Position numbers and translations under genes: made by a program. The notes beneath the pieces were generated by a model. It was given only the letters and a program-made list of their open reading frames with translations. It made no database searches and was not told the origin of the DNA. A stretch of 64,000 nucleotides of DNA from JABABV01 sp965222755 (GTDB lineage: Bacteria > Bacillota_I > Bacilli_A > Mycoplasmatales > JABABV01), in NCBI GenBank assembly GCA_965222755.1, contig CBDCUK010000001.1, forward strand, positions 434,001 to 498,000, read 5' to 3'. This document shows, piece after piece, positions 20,059 through 30,763 of this stretch. Numbering within the stretch: position 1 is the stretch's first letter; every line of letters starts with the position of its first letter.

Positions 20059-21480
20059 ATGAATATTATTAAAAAAATTTTATTAGCTACGTCTTTAATT
20101 ACTGGAGTTGGTATTACAACTACTAATTTAGTATCTTGTGGCCATCATAGTAATTCCAGTAGTTGAAGTCAATTTAAAAGTAGTGCTGAGCTTGAAACAC
20201 CAAATAGTTTAAAATCATTAATTAGTGATCAAAAATTAGAAACTTTAGGATGAGACGCTAGTGATGTGGCAATATTTGATGATAATGGTGCTCCGCATCA
20301 ATTCAAAGATAACCAGGAAATTGTTGCAATTATTTGTATCAAAGGTCAAGATCCTGCTAATCAAAAACCAATTGATTTTAATATTTCTTATACTGGTGCA
20401 AAATATCAAAAAAGTAATTGGGAAAACTCACTAGAAGAATGAACTGATTTTAAAGAGCAGGCTGAGAGTGAATCACCAGATAACTTGAAAGCTCTATTAA
20501 CTACTACTGAACTTTTAAATTATCATTGAAATAGTGGGGATACTCCCGAATTTTCAAAAAAAAATCCTGCACCAATAGTCAGAGGTCATTCACAAATAAT
20601 TATTGCGACAATTGTAGTTAATGGATATTCTACTGGAATGGCTTATCCAATTGTTTTCCAAATTAAATTTAAATATCAAGAATATAATGTCTATCATTGA
20701 ACGAACTCATCAGGGCCAGGAATTGATGATTGAAACGCTTTTAAACAAGATGTTAAAAATAGCGATATGTCTACTACAACATTATTAGAATTAGCAAAAA
20801 AAGAACTTTATTGACGTAATTTTATTTGACATAATGAAACAGGTCCAATAAAATGAACTGATTCTGATAAACCAGAATGAGATGTTTATGGTGCTGCTAG
20901 TGGTGGTAACGATCCCTACCCAGGAATGAATGGTCAAATTACATATGATGATACTAATTACACAATCACTGCAATAATTTCTATTATTGGTAAAGATGGA
21001 TTGAGCAGTGCTTGTCCAATAAAATGTGTTATATCAGATATTGATGACATTAAATACGATAAGTATGATTGAGTTTTTACTAATGTTACTCAAAAACAAT
21101 CAGCAATGAAATATAGCGAGATAGCAAAAGCTGATCTGGGAAAAGCAACTTCAATGAGTGTTGCTAAAGATTGAAATAATTTCATTCTTACTCATTGAAC
21201 AATTCCCCCAAAACAACCCACTACTGTTAAGAGTCAAAGTTTTGCAACTCTTTTAAGTAGTGCTGGTTTAAATGACATAGATACAAGAAACGTGAGACAT
21301 ATTTCTCCAACAAAATTTGATCTTAATAGCGGAATAATAATGACTTTATCTGGTAGTTCTCAACATAAAGGTGATTATGACTTTATCTTAAGTGCTCCAA
21401 TTCCCTGAGTTGATAATAGTAAAACAGTTACTTCGGCATATAATTATACATTTAATATAGAACTTAAGCATTTAAGTTAA
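20059..21480 (+). CDS. module lipoprotein, paralogue of 18635-20044
   Basis: 473-aa predicted lipoprotein (MNIIKKILLATSLITGVGIT ... LVSCGHH, Cys about residue 27). Contains two copies of W-x2-F module (WSQFKSSAELETPNSLKSLI and WTDFKEQAESESPDNLKALL), then WNAFKQDVK and PEWDVYG...GMNGQ shared with the preceding gene. RBS AAGGAG is perfect. The pair is a tandem duplication. Convergent with tuf across a shared terminator. Confidence 0.8.
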
Positions 21481-21503
21481 AATAATCAACATAAAAATTA
21501 ACA

Positions 21504-21542
21504 ACAAAAAAACAACCTTAATAAATCAGGTTGTTTTTTTGT
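21504..21542. terminator. bidirectional terminator between lipoprotein operon and tuf
   Basis: ACAAAAAAACAACCT / AGGTTGTTTTTTTGT, 15-bp stem with A and T tracts serving both converging transcripts. Confidence 0.9.
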
Positions 21543-21556
21543 TCAGTGTCTTATAA

Positions 21557-22741
21557 TTATTTGATAATTTCTACGATTGATCCGGCACCAACTGTACGGC
21601 CACCTTCACGAATAGAGAATTTTGTACCTTTTTCAATAGCAACAGGAGAAATCAAGTTAATGATTACTTCAGTGTTATCTCCAGGCATTACCATTTCTAC
21701 TCCTGCTGGTAACTCGATTGAACCAGTTACGTCTGATGTACGGAAGTAGAATTGTGGACGATAGTTTCCGAAGAAAGGAGTATGACGTCCACCTTCTTCT
21801 TTCTTAAGTGCATAAACTTGCGCTTTGAAAGAAATATGAGGAGTGATTGAACCTGGTTTACAGATTACTTGCCCTCTTTGAATTTGTTCACGTGTTACAC
21901 CACGTAGTAATGCTCCAACATTATCTCCTGCTTGAGCATAATCTAATAATTTACGGAACATTTCAATTCCTGTGATGATTGTTTTTTTAGTTTCTCCGAA
22001 ACCAACGATTGAAACTTCATCACCAATTTTAACTGATCCACGTTCTACACGTCCTGTGGCAACTGTTCCACGACCAGTAATTGTGAATACATCTTCAACT
22101 GCTAATAAGAAAGGTTTGTCTGTATCACGAACTGGAGTTGGGATATAACTATCAACAGCATCCATTAGTTCAATGATTTTAGTTTCTCATTGTGCTTCCC
22201 CTTCTAATGCTTTAAGAGCTGATCCACGAATAACTGGAGCGTTATCGCCATCGAAATCATAAGCAGATAGTAAGTCGCGAACTTCCATTTCAACTAGGTC
22301 TAATAACTCTTCGTCATCAACCATGTCGCATTTATTTAAAAATACAACGATTTTTGGAACTCCAACTTGACCTGAAAGTAAGATATGTTCACGTGTTTGA
22401 GGCATTGGTCCATCTGTTGCAGCTACAACTAAGATAGCTCCATCCATTTGAGCAGCACCTGTAATCATGTTTTTAACATAATCGGCATGTCCTGGACAGT
22501 CAACGTGTGCGTAATGACGCGCTGCTGTTTCATATTCAACGTGAGCTGTATTAATTGTAATCCCACGTTCTTTTTCTTCAGGAGCAGCATCGATTGCTGC
22601 GTAGTTCATTGCTTTCGCATTTCCTGATTTAGCTAATACTGTAGTAATAGCTGCTGTTAATGTAGTTTTACCGTGATCAACGTGCCCAATTGTACCAATA
22701 TTAACATGGGGCTTAGAGCGATCAAATTTTTCTTTTGCCAT
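21557..22741 (-). CDS. tuf: translation elongation factor Tu
   Basis: GTPase delivering aminoacyl-tRNA to the ribosome. The 394-aa product begins MAKEKFDRSKPHVNIGTIGH with P-loop GHVDHGKT, switch II DCPGHADYV, NKCD and the SALKAL specificity motifs. It appears split only because one Trp (after EGEAQ) is TGA. Length matches bacterial EF-Tu. Monocistronic here, behind an AT-rich upstream region with a minus-strand TATAAT at 22806-22811. Confidence 0.98.
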
Positions 22742-22859
22742 TTTCTGACCTCCGTAATTTTATTTATATTTAGTATATATATAATATACAACATTTGTGA
22801 ATAAAATTATACCACTAAAATTATAATATTGTATATAAAAATGTATAAGGTTTTTTATT

Positions 22860-23363
22860 TTATAATGTTATATTTGAATTTAATCGAAATCAAATTAATG
22901 AGTGATTAGGTATATAAACACTTTTATAATCTGTTCAATTTTTAGCATATTCTCAACCTTGTTGTCCTGGTTCAAATCCGCTAAATCTTTGAGGGCAACA
23001 AACAAAATAGTCAACGCTAATTCTTGGTCTGTTTCCAGATCAAGTTTCACCATTACGACCCTTAGTAAAAATTAAACTTAAATTCGCCATAGCGTAAGTG
23101 ATTTCGTGATGACTATTATCTACTTTGGGGTTTTGATATAAAGCTAAAATATCGCTATCATATCATTGAAAGGTTCCGATTTGTGCACTCGTAGCTTGTA
23201 AAGAATATTTTTTCATATTGTCTAATGTTAAATCTTTTATAGCTGCATCTCTAGCTGTTTCTCAACTGTATTTATTTTTACCACAAGATGTAGTATTAAT
23301 AGCAACTGTTGTAAAAGCTAAAATACTAAATGATAATAGAATGATTTTTTTAACTTTAAACAT
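22860..23363 (-). CDS. lipoprotein (167 aa), unknown
   Basis: Predicted lipoprotein: MFKVKKIILLSFSILAFTTV then NTTSCGKN (Cys about residue 27). A single YSWETARDAAIKDL start resembles a shortened version of the W-x2-F/A module seen in neighbours. Contains two adjacent cysteines in YFVCCPQRF. Many TGA Trp codons. RBS AAGGT weakly present. Sits alone between fusA and tuf. No function recognised. Confidence 0.75.
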
Positions 23364-23422
23364 AATTAAAAACCTTTCTTAACTCATAATCTTTGTAAAT
23401 TTCAAAAATTATTTTATAACAA

Positions 23423-25498
23423 TTATTTTTGACGATTAGCAATAATTTTTTCAGCAATGCTTTTCGGAGCTGCTTGGTAACGTTCAAAAATCATTGTGTA
23501 TGTTCCACGACCTTGAGTAAATGAACGTAATTGAGTAGCGTATCCAAACATTTCTGATAATGGTACTTCAGCTTGCGTAACTTTAGCGTTACCACGTTGC
23601 TCACTACCAACAATTTGACCACGACGTGAAGATAAATCTCCCATAACATCACCAAAGTAATCTTCAGGTGCGACAACTTCAACTTTCATGATCGGTTCTA
23701 ATAATACTGGCTTACATACTTTAACAGCTTCTCGTAGAGCAAGTGATGCTGCTATTTTGTATGCCATTTCTGATGAATCAACATCATGGTATGAACCATC
23801 GAACAATGTTGCTTTAACATCAATCATTGGATAACCTGCTAATTGACCACTATCTAGAGCAGCAATTAAACCAGCTTTAACTGAACTGATGTATTCACGA
23901 GGAACACGTCCACCAACAACTTTATCAATGAATTCAAATCCTTTATCTGGATTAGCTTCGAATTTAATCATAACGTGTCCATATTGTCCACGACCACCAG
24001 ATTGTTTAATGTATTTACCTTCAACTTCAGCAGTTGCAGTCAATGTTTCACGATAAGAAACTTGTGGTTCACCAACATTAGCTTCAACTTTGAATTCACG
24101 TTTTAAACGATCAACGATAATATCAAGGTGTAATTCACCCATACCAGCAATGATTGTTTGTCCTGTTTCAACATTAGTAAAAGTTTTAAATGTCGGATCT
24201 TCTTCAGCTAATTTTTGTAATGCGATTGACATTTTTTCTTGATCTGCTTTAGTTTTTGGTTCTAGAGCTAGCGAAATAACTGGTTCTGGGAAAACCATCG
24301 CTTCTAAAACAATTGGAGATTTCATATCACATAATGTGTCTCCAGTAGTTGTTGCTTTTAAACCAACAGCAGCAGCAATATCTCCAGCATAAACACAATC
24401 AATTTCAGCACGATTATTAGCATGCATCTGTAAGATACGACCAACACGTTCTTTTTTATCTTTGGTTGCGTTTAATACATATGAACCTTTATTAACGATT
24501 CCTGAGTAAACTCGGAAGAATGTTAATTTTCCCACGAATGGGTCAGTCATAATTTTGAAAGCTAGTGCTGAGAAAGGAGCCTTATCATCAGCGTCACGAA
24601 TTTCTTCTTCACCGCTAGGGACGATTCCTTTAATAGCTTCGATTTCTAAAGGTGATGGTAAGTAATCAATTACTGCATTTAGTAATAATTTAACACCTTT
24701 ATTTTTGAAAGCTGTTCCACAAATTACTGGGAAGAATTGTGAAGTTAAAGTTGCTAAACGAATGGCATTTTTAATTTCAGAAATTGAAACTTCTTCACCA
24801 TCTAAATATTTAACGATTAATTCTTCATCAAATTCTGATACGGCTTCAATTAAAGCTGTACGAGCCATTTGTGCTTCTTCTAACATGTTTGTTGGAATTT
24901 CTATTTCATTAAATACTTCATCAGCTTTACCATCGAAGTGATAAGCTTTCATTTCAACTAAATCAATGATTCCATCAAAATCAGCTTCGGCTCCGATTGG
25001 TAATTGAATAGGAATCGCATGCGCTCCTAAACGATCACCGATAGTTTTAACTGAATAATTAAAGTCAGCTCCGATTTTATCCATTTTATTAACGAATACA
25101 ATACGGGGAACTTTATAAGTTGTTGCTTGTCTTCAAACTGTTTCAGTTTGAGGTTCTACTCCTGATTGAGCATCAAGAACTGCAACAGCACCATCAAGTA
25201 CTCGTAATGATCTTTCAACTTCAACAGTGAAGTCTACGTGACCTGGAGTATCGATAATGTTAACGCGGTGATCGTTTCAGAATGCTGTTGTTGCAGCTGA
25301 TGTAATCGTAATTCCACGTTCTTGTTCTTGTTCCATTCAATCCATTTGTGATTCACCAGTATGTGTTTCACCAATTTTATGAATTTTACCAGTATGGTAA
25401 AGAATACGTTCTGTAGTTGTTGTTTTTCCGGCATCAATATGAGCCATAATTCCAATATTACGCGTTTTTTCTAAACTGTATTTACGTTCAGCAGCCAT
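23423..25498 (-). CDS. fusA: translation elongation factor G
   Basis: GTPase driving ribosomal translocation and, with RRF, ribosome recycling. The 691-aa product starts [20 protein letters not shown] with P-loop [23 protein letters not shown], and domain [11 protein letters not shown]. Two TGA codons near the N-terminus (DWMEQEQ, FWNDH, VWRQ region) break the reading under the standard code. Its ATG overlaps the rpsG stop (TAATG), coupling the two. Confidence 0.98.
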
Positions 25499-25965
25499 TA
25501 TCAGCGATAATGCGCGAAAGCTTTATTAGCTTCGGCCATACGGTGGATGTCTTCTTTTTTCTTAACTGATCCACCAGTTCCGTTTGCTGCATCGATAATT
25601 TCATTAGCTAATCGATCAGACATTGTCTTTTCATTACGTAAACGCGCGTAACGGATTAATCATCTTAAACCTAAAGTTTGACGACGTTCTCCTGAAACTT
25701 CAATTGGTACTTGGTAGTTTGCTCCACCAATACGACGAACTTTAAGTTCTAATTGAGGCATTATATTATTAATCGCAGCATTGAATACTTCGATTGGTTC
25801 TTTTTGAGTTTTTGCTTGAATTGTATCAAAAGCAGAATATAAAATACGTTGAGCTAAACCTTTTTTCCCGTCTTGCATAATATTATTAATTACTTTCGTA
25901 ATAATCTTTGAATTATAAACCGGATCAGGTAATACGCTACGTTTTTCAGCTTTACTTCTTCTCAT
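25498..25965 (-). CDS. rpsG: 30S ribosomal protein S7
   Basis: Head-domain assembly protein. The 155-aa product begins MRRSKAEKRSVLPDPVYNSK and has RRIGGANYQVPIEVSGERR and the C-terminal EANKAFAHYRW. The last Trp is TGA immediately before TAA. Second gene of the rpsL-rpsG-fusA operon; a strong RBS (AAAGGAG) lies upstream. Confidence 0.97.
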
Positions 25966-26032
25966 GAAAAAACTCCTTTCTTTGTTTTAATTTTATTAAT
26001 CTTTTTGATAATTTTTATTTAATTAAACAAAA

Positions 26033-26446
26033 TTATTTTTTAGATCTTTTAGTTCCGTATAATGAACGAGATTGTTTACGTCCTTCTACTCCTGAAGCAT
26101 CAAGTGTTCCACGAATAACATGATAACGAACTCCTGGTAAATCTTTAACACGACCACCACGAATTAATACAACACTATGTTCTTGTAAGTTATGTCCTTC
26201 TCCCGGTATATAAGCAGTAACTTCCATTCCGTTTGTTAAACGAATACGAGCATACTTACGTAACGCTGAGTTAGGTTTTTTAGGTGTCATTGTCGCAACA
26301 CGTACACATACTCCACGTTTTTGTGGCGCTGCAATAGTAGTTGTTTTTTTCTTTAATGAATTAAAACCTCTATTTAAAGCAGGAGCTTTAGATTTGTATT
26401 TCTTTGAAACTCTAGCTTTGTTAACTAACTGGTTAATTGTTGGCAT
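26033..26446 (-). CDS. rpsL: 30S ribosomal protein S12
   Basis: Decoding-centre protein. The 137-aa product has PTINQLV, PQKRGVCVRVATMTPKKPNS with the conserved Lys associated with streptomycin response, and GEGHNLQEHSVVLIRGGRVKD, read in parts. First gene of the str operon. RBS AAAAGGAGG nine bases upstream. Confidence 0.97.
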   Translation of the reverse strand: MPTINQLVNKARVSKKYKSKAPALNRGFNSLKKKTTTIAAPQKRGVCVRVATMTPKKPNSALRKYARIRLTNGMEVTAYIPGEGHNLQEHSVVLIRGGRVKDLPGVRYHVIRGTLDASGVEGRKQSRSLYGTKRSKK

Positions 26447-26586
26447 TATTTACGCTGCCTCCTTTTTAAAATAAAATTCAAATATACTGATATGCTAATC
26501 GGATGTATTTTATACACTTATACAAAAATGCATAAAAATTTGCATACTAAAATTAATTATATTTAACAATACACAAATGTTCTATT

Positions 26587-26616
26587 ATTTTACTACAACT
26601 ATGCCGGTCGTGTCAA
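26587..26616 (-). promoter_or_regulatory. promoter of rpsL-rpsG-fusA
   Basis: Consensus -35 TTGACA (complement of 26611-26616), 18-bp spacer, -10 TAAAAT (26587-26592). The leader before rpsL is about 135 nt. Confidence 0.7.
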
Positions 26617-26644
26617 GTAAGATTTTTAAAAAAAGAAAAACAAT

Positions 26645-27265
26645 TTATTTTTCTTTTTTTTTATTTTTTCTACAAAGTATTTCTAAAATTTTAAGTATTA
26701 ATTTATTAAACTTTTGTGAAAAGAATAATATTGAAATTACAATTAAAGTTGGTATAGCTATAATAAGCGTATAAGCTCCTATATTGTATCAAAAACTTTT
26801 ATCTTCCATTCACTTAAAATATTGTTTTGCTCAAAATATTTCAAAACAAAGGAACGCCCCAGTTGAAGCTATTGATATAATAAAAAGTAATTTTTCTTCG
26901 TTTTTAGTAACTTGCTCTGTTAATGGTTCTAATTTAGTTTGCATTGTGTTTAATTTTTGAAATTCTTTTTCATATTTTTCGTAGAAAAATTTCATTTTGT
27001 TAGCAATTTGTGAATTTATATTTTTATTAATGAGTTCTTTTGAAAAATTTTCTTCATCTTCTGAGGTTTTTCCATCATTAACAAAAACTATTGATGTAGT
27101 TAAATCTTCATTCAAGTTTTTTGAAAAGTTTTTTTGATTATTATTAGACATTTCTTGTGTGTTTGCGTTTATTTCTTTTGAAGTGCTCTCAGAAGTAGTT
27201 TCGATTTCTTCCATACTAAATTTATTAATTAATTTTTGATTTTTACTCATTGTCATTTTTCTCAT
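26645..27265 (-). CDS. coiled-coil protein with two C-terminal membrane helices (possible toxin-like partner)
   Basis: About 201-206 aa. Possible starts at 27265, 27256 and 27250; the last makes an ATGAGTAA overlap with the upstream frame and is plausible. N-terminal 75 residues are polar (Glu/Asn/Ser/Thr rich), residues about 80-120 are heptad-like (KMKFFYEKYEKEFQKLNTMQ), then two hydrophobic segments: LLFIISIASTGAFLCFEIFW and the YTLIIAIPTLIVISILFF segment, ending in a Lys-rich tail. Immediately downstream of a Panacea/SocA-like ORF; such antitoxin domains are known to pair with toxins including small two-TM proteins, so a toxin role is inferred from context only. Confidence 0.6.
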
Positions 27266-27746
27266 TTAAATAATATTTTTTAAAATCTTCTCAAGGCATT
27301 TTTTCTCTTTGACCATCATTATAATATTTTTTTCAAAAATCATCATGTGAACTCATATATAAATTATAGACATTTCACAGTTTATATTTTAGACAAGTTT
27401 TAATTATGCTTTTAAACTATAACTCTGTACATCGCACATATTCTTTTTTTGTTGTTTTATCAGAATAATCTAAAATTAAATCTGATCCTAAATTTTTATA
27501 TTTCTCATAAACTGGTAATAGTACAGGACCATATTGTCAAGCATAAAAATTTTCATTTATTAATCGGGACTTGGTTTCTCTTAAATAATTAATACAGCAA
27601 AATCACATTAATTTTTGTAATTTTAAATTTGTAAAATCATCGCCATATTTTTGGTATTCTTGATCGTTCTTTTTCAAATTTTCAAAAACCATTTTAATAA
27701 TTTTTGCAAATTCTAAAGGTTCAATTCTTTGATCAGTATTATTCAT
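27243..27746 (-). pseudogene. Panacea/SocA-like (DUF4065) protein interrupted by an in-frame TAG
   Basis: Translation from ATG 27746 gives EFAKIIKMVFENLKKND, FTNLKLQKLMWFCCINYL and YAWQYGPVLLPVYEKYKNLG, a good match to the Panacea antitoxin domain (LQKL.Y...., AW.yGPV...Y..yk..G). A TAG at 27417-27419 stops it after 109 aa. Reading straight on in the same frame gives LYMSSHDDFWKKYYNDG and PWEDFKKYYL, the expected C-terminal 'THs...W' and '..yF' parts, ending at TAA 27243. The complete 168-codon length is typical of the family, so this looks like a single nonsense change. UAG is a normal stop in mollicutes. Confidence 0.65.
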
Positions 27747-27906
27747 ATCAGTTCAACACCCTTCCTTACCATTAATTAAATTATAAAATAAAAATACATT
27801 CTTTTACATTATATCATTTATAATTTAAAAAATTCCTTTATTAAACTTATTTAATTTATCTTTATATGTTAAAATTAAAACCACTAATGCAAGGGAGATT
27901 ATAATA

Positions 27907-28641
27907 ATGAAAATGAAAATTGAAGAAGTTGTCAAAATTATTAATCAGGAAAATGAAAAAAAATTAATTTTTGATGAGGAAGCTCATACTTATACTAACC
28001 AAATTGCTAATTACCAATATAATAATGCCTCAAGTTTTTTAAGTGCTTTCCAAGATGCTGCTTACAAAGATTTTGATATTGATGAAGCAACCAAAGCGAT
28101 CATTATGAAGAAAGCTGCCGTCATTGGATTGTTCATTCATAAAGTATTGGAAGAATATATTAAAGAAGGGCGCAAAGATATTGATCATCATAATCAGAAA
28201 TTATTAAAAGTTGGTCAAACAACATTAATTAATTTCGAAAAGTGAATTAGTGATAACAATATTAAAATCATCGCTAGTGAGCAAATGCTAACGAGCGATG
28301 AAAATCGAATTGCAGGAACGATTGACTTAATCTTCAAGCGTAATAATAAAGTTTATTTGGCTGATTTTAAAACTAGTCGCGTTCATAGTAATAACATTAA
28401 GAAGTTGAGCGCTATCTATGCTTTACAACTAAGTATCTATAAAAAATTAATGACTTTATATAATGTTGAAATCGATGGTTTAATTATTATTTTTATCAAT
28501 AAATATACTGGTCAAATCAACACCAAGACTATTAATCAAGAATTAGCTCTTGATGCTAATCAAATCATTGAAGCAATTTTTAATAAAAGTAATAACTTAA
28601 CAACAATTAGTCAGCAATTTATTAACGATTATATTAATTAA
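27907..28641 (+). CDS. PD-(D/E)XK nuclease superfamily protein
   Basis: 244-aa predicted cytosolic nuclease of the RecB/Cas4/phage-exonuclease type. Visible core: IGLFIHKVLEEYI (His of the H..lE helix, about residue 80), then AGTIDLIFKRNNKVYLADFKTS (about 135-155), giving the G.(I/V)D ... (D/E)xK catalytic pattern with Asp and D-F-K. A Tyr-containing QLSIYKK helix follows, as in RecB nucleases (QL..Y). No Cys cluster for a 4Fe-4S cluster is seen. RBS GGGAGA. Likely DNA processing or phage-related; not an R-M partner by position. Confidence 0.75.
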
Positions 28642-28653
28642 TATATATAATCG
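28626..28653. terminator. terminator between nuclease and dehydrogenase genes
   Basis: CGATTATAT / ATATAATCG stem overlapping the nuclease stop codon, followed by seven T. May serve both convergent genes. Confidence 0.6.
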
Positions 28654-28671
28654 TTTTTTTATGTTCTGAAC

Positions 28672-29631
28672 TTATTTAAAAATTGCTTTCGTAAATTTGG
28701 CAATCATTTTACATGAAGCATCTAAATCAGCTTGTTCAGATTCATTAAGAGGATCTTTTTTAGCTAAAGTTCAACCATCAGCATTTAAATGGGCAACTTG
28801 ACCAATATAAAATCCTGGTAGTTTGGAACTAGTCTCTGATGGTAATGTATAAAACGTACTAATGATAACTTCTTCTTTGGTATGCGTTGTAATATTTCGC
28901 ACTAGTTTGGCAACTGAAGCACCAATTCCATAACAAGTATTCCCTTTATTTTTGACAATTTTAAAAACATCTTTCATTTGTTCTTGGTGTCATGTTTTTA
29001 AAATTTTGGGATCACGTTTTAAATGTTTGAAATATTTTAAAATTGGTTTCTTACTAATTGTTGTTCAGCTTCATACTGGGACAGCTGAATCTCCGTGTTC
29101 ACCCATAACATAACTCTTAACATCTTTTAAAGGAACAGCTAGCATATTTGCTAACTTAATGTTTAAACGAGCAGTATCAAGTTGCGTTCCGCTCCCAAGA
29201 ACTTTCTCGATTGGGAAACTAGTAATTTTTTGATATAAAGTACTCATAATATCAACGGGATTAGAAATAATAATTGTTAAACCTTGAAAACCACTAGACT
29301 TAACTTTGGTCGCAATTACTTTCATAATGTTAGCATTAACATCTAATTCTTCTAAACGTGATTTGTTTTTAACTGGTGGTTTTCCAGCACTAATAATTAA
29401 AAGATCAACATCGCTTAAATCACTATATGTTCCTACATTGATACTGTTAAAACTATGATCTAATAAAACGCGACAATCTCTTAGATCATCAACATTACCT
29501 TGGACAACTGATTTATTAATATCAATTAATAAATAATCAGTTGCTAGTTTTTGATTGATCATCGCATATACACAGCTCATTCCTACAGCACCACATCCAA
29601 TAACAGCTACTTTAAATTTTTTATTTCTCAT
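28672..29631 (-). CDS. L-lactate/2-hydroxyacid dehydrogenase, atypical specificity loop
   Basis: 319-aa NAD-dependent dehydrogenase of the LDH/MDH family. Rossmann motif AVIGCGAVGMS, ISNPVD, LDTARLN and catalytic GEHGDS (His about residue 179) are present, so it should be active. The substrate loop reads AGKPPVKNKSRLEE where LDHs have AG..QKPGETRL.L: the arginine is kept but the Gln that selects pyruvate is Pro and the loop is basic. It may act on pyruvate or another 2-oxo acid. ATG 29631 is chosen because AAAGGA precedes it. Two TGA Trp near SWTT split the gene under the standard code. No adjacent glycolytic genes. Confidence 0.8.
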
Positions 29632-29656
29632 TTTTAAAAATCCTTTCATTATCTAA

Positions 29657-30763
29657 TTAACTACCATCGCTAAAAATTTCAATAGTAGTAAAGTTATAAT
29701 CCTTGTTGTAATTAGCTTTATGTGTTTTATCTGTTCAATTAACATAGAAAAATGCTGATATAGTTGCACCTTGTGTAGAAATTTTTAGACTAAATTTTAT
29801 TTCTCCCAACGTATTCCCGTTTACTACTGGTTTAACTGGTAATACGTTTGATATTTTACTATCATCAATTGTAAAAGTCATATCTTGGTATTTATGGTTG
29901 GCGAAAAATTTATTTAAATTTGGTCATCGTGTACTCTTAGCCAGTGGGTCAATACTTGCTAATAATGCTTGTTCTTTGCTTGCATCTTGAGGCATATTTA
30001 TTAGATATCCTTTCATATCATTATATCAAGATGTTTCATTATAATGTAGTTCATGATTGGTCAACACTTTAAAATCATTTAATGATAAAGCGCTGTCACC
30101 TGATTGCGTAATCGAAAGATCGCAAGTGAAATAATCAGAAATATTCATTCAAATAGCGCTTAGTTCAATTGTGTAATACATTACGTGATTAACATTATCA
30201 GGAGTTTTATTAGCAGTTTGCACAGCAATAAAAGTATATCCAGAATCTATTCCAGTTTTTCAAGATGCTGGAAAATTAGCTTGTTCTTTAATTTTTTTAG
30301 CAACATCAGTAACGCTGAACTTTCCTTGCGTTCCTTGGTTTTTAGCTCAAGTTACTACTGCGTCTTTATATTCTTCTCAAGCTTTATTATTTTTTGGAGC
30401 AATAGTGCATTTTCAATCACTTAAACTATAAGCTTGATCATGAAAAGTAGCAACGAAAGTTGCGGTTTCACTAAGTGATTTTGAAACCAGAACAAAAGTA
30501 ACTGTTTTTGCATTTGCATCTGATGCTGGGGGAACAGATGGTGATAAATCTCCAGTCGGTAATTTTTCCCAACCTTTTGGGTTTGTCTGAGTTACAACAT
30601 TTTCAGGGCTTTCCTTCATTGCGGCTTTTGAAAAGTCTGCAAAACTTGCTGTTGTTTTAGGACTTTTCTTACCACAAGATGTTGCCATCATTGATGTTGC
30701 TACTACAGGAGTGATGATTGCCATTCCAACTAATCCACTTTTTAAATGTTTAATTATTTTCAT
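29657..30763 (-). CDS. module lipoprotein (368 aa)
   Basis: Predicted lipoprotein: MKIIKHLKSGLVGMAIITPV then MATSCGKK (Cys about residue 30). One module: SFADFSKAAMKESPENVVTQ ... NPKGWEKLPTGDLS ... YSLSDWKCT, then WEEYKDAVVTWAKNQGTQ and a longer C-terminal domain (ASWKTGIDSGYTFIAVQT...). The C-terminal domain is shared with 30750-32180 and resembles the end of 16908-18443 (PISWKDTINNSIFIATPT). ATG 30763 preferred over 30775 since AGGATT lies between. Starts inside the end of the upstream gene (14-base overlap). Confidence 0.8.

Noticed and set aside
27243..27746. Stop-codon readthrough or suppressor reading of TAG
   Set aside because: Only one such case is seen, and other genes in the window use TAG as a normal stop (e.g. 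rpsS, rplB), so a nonsense mutation is more likely.
27907..28641. Cas4 nuclease
   Set aside because: Although the PD-(D/E)XK motifs fit, there is no cysteine cluster for Fe-S binding and no CRISPR neighbourhood.
29631..29649. Upstream ATG at 29649 as the dehydrogenase start
   Set aside because: The AAAGGA Shine-Dalgarno lies between the two ATGs, so translation starts at 29631.
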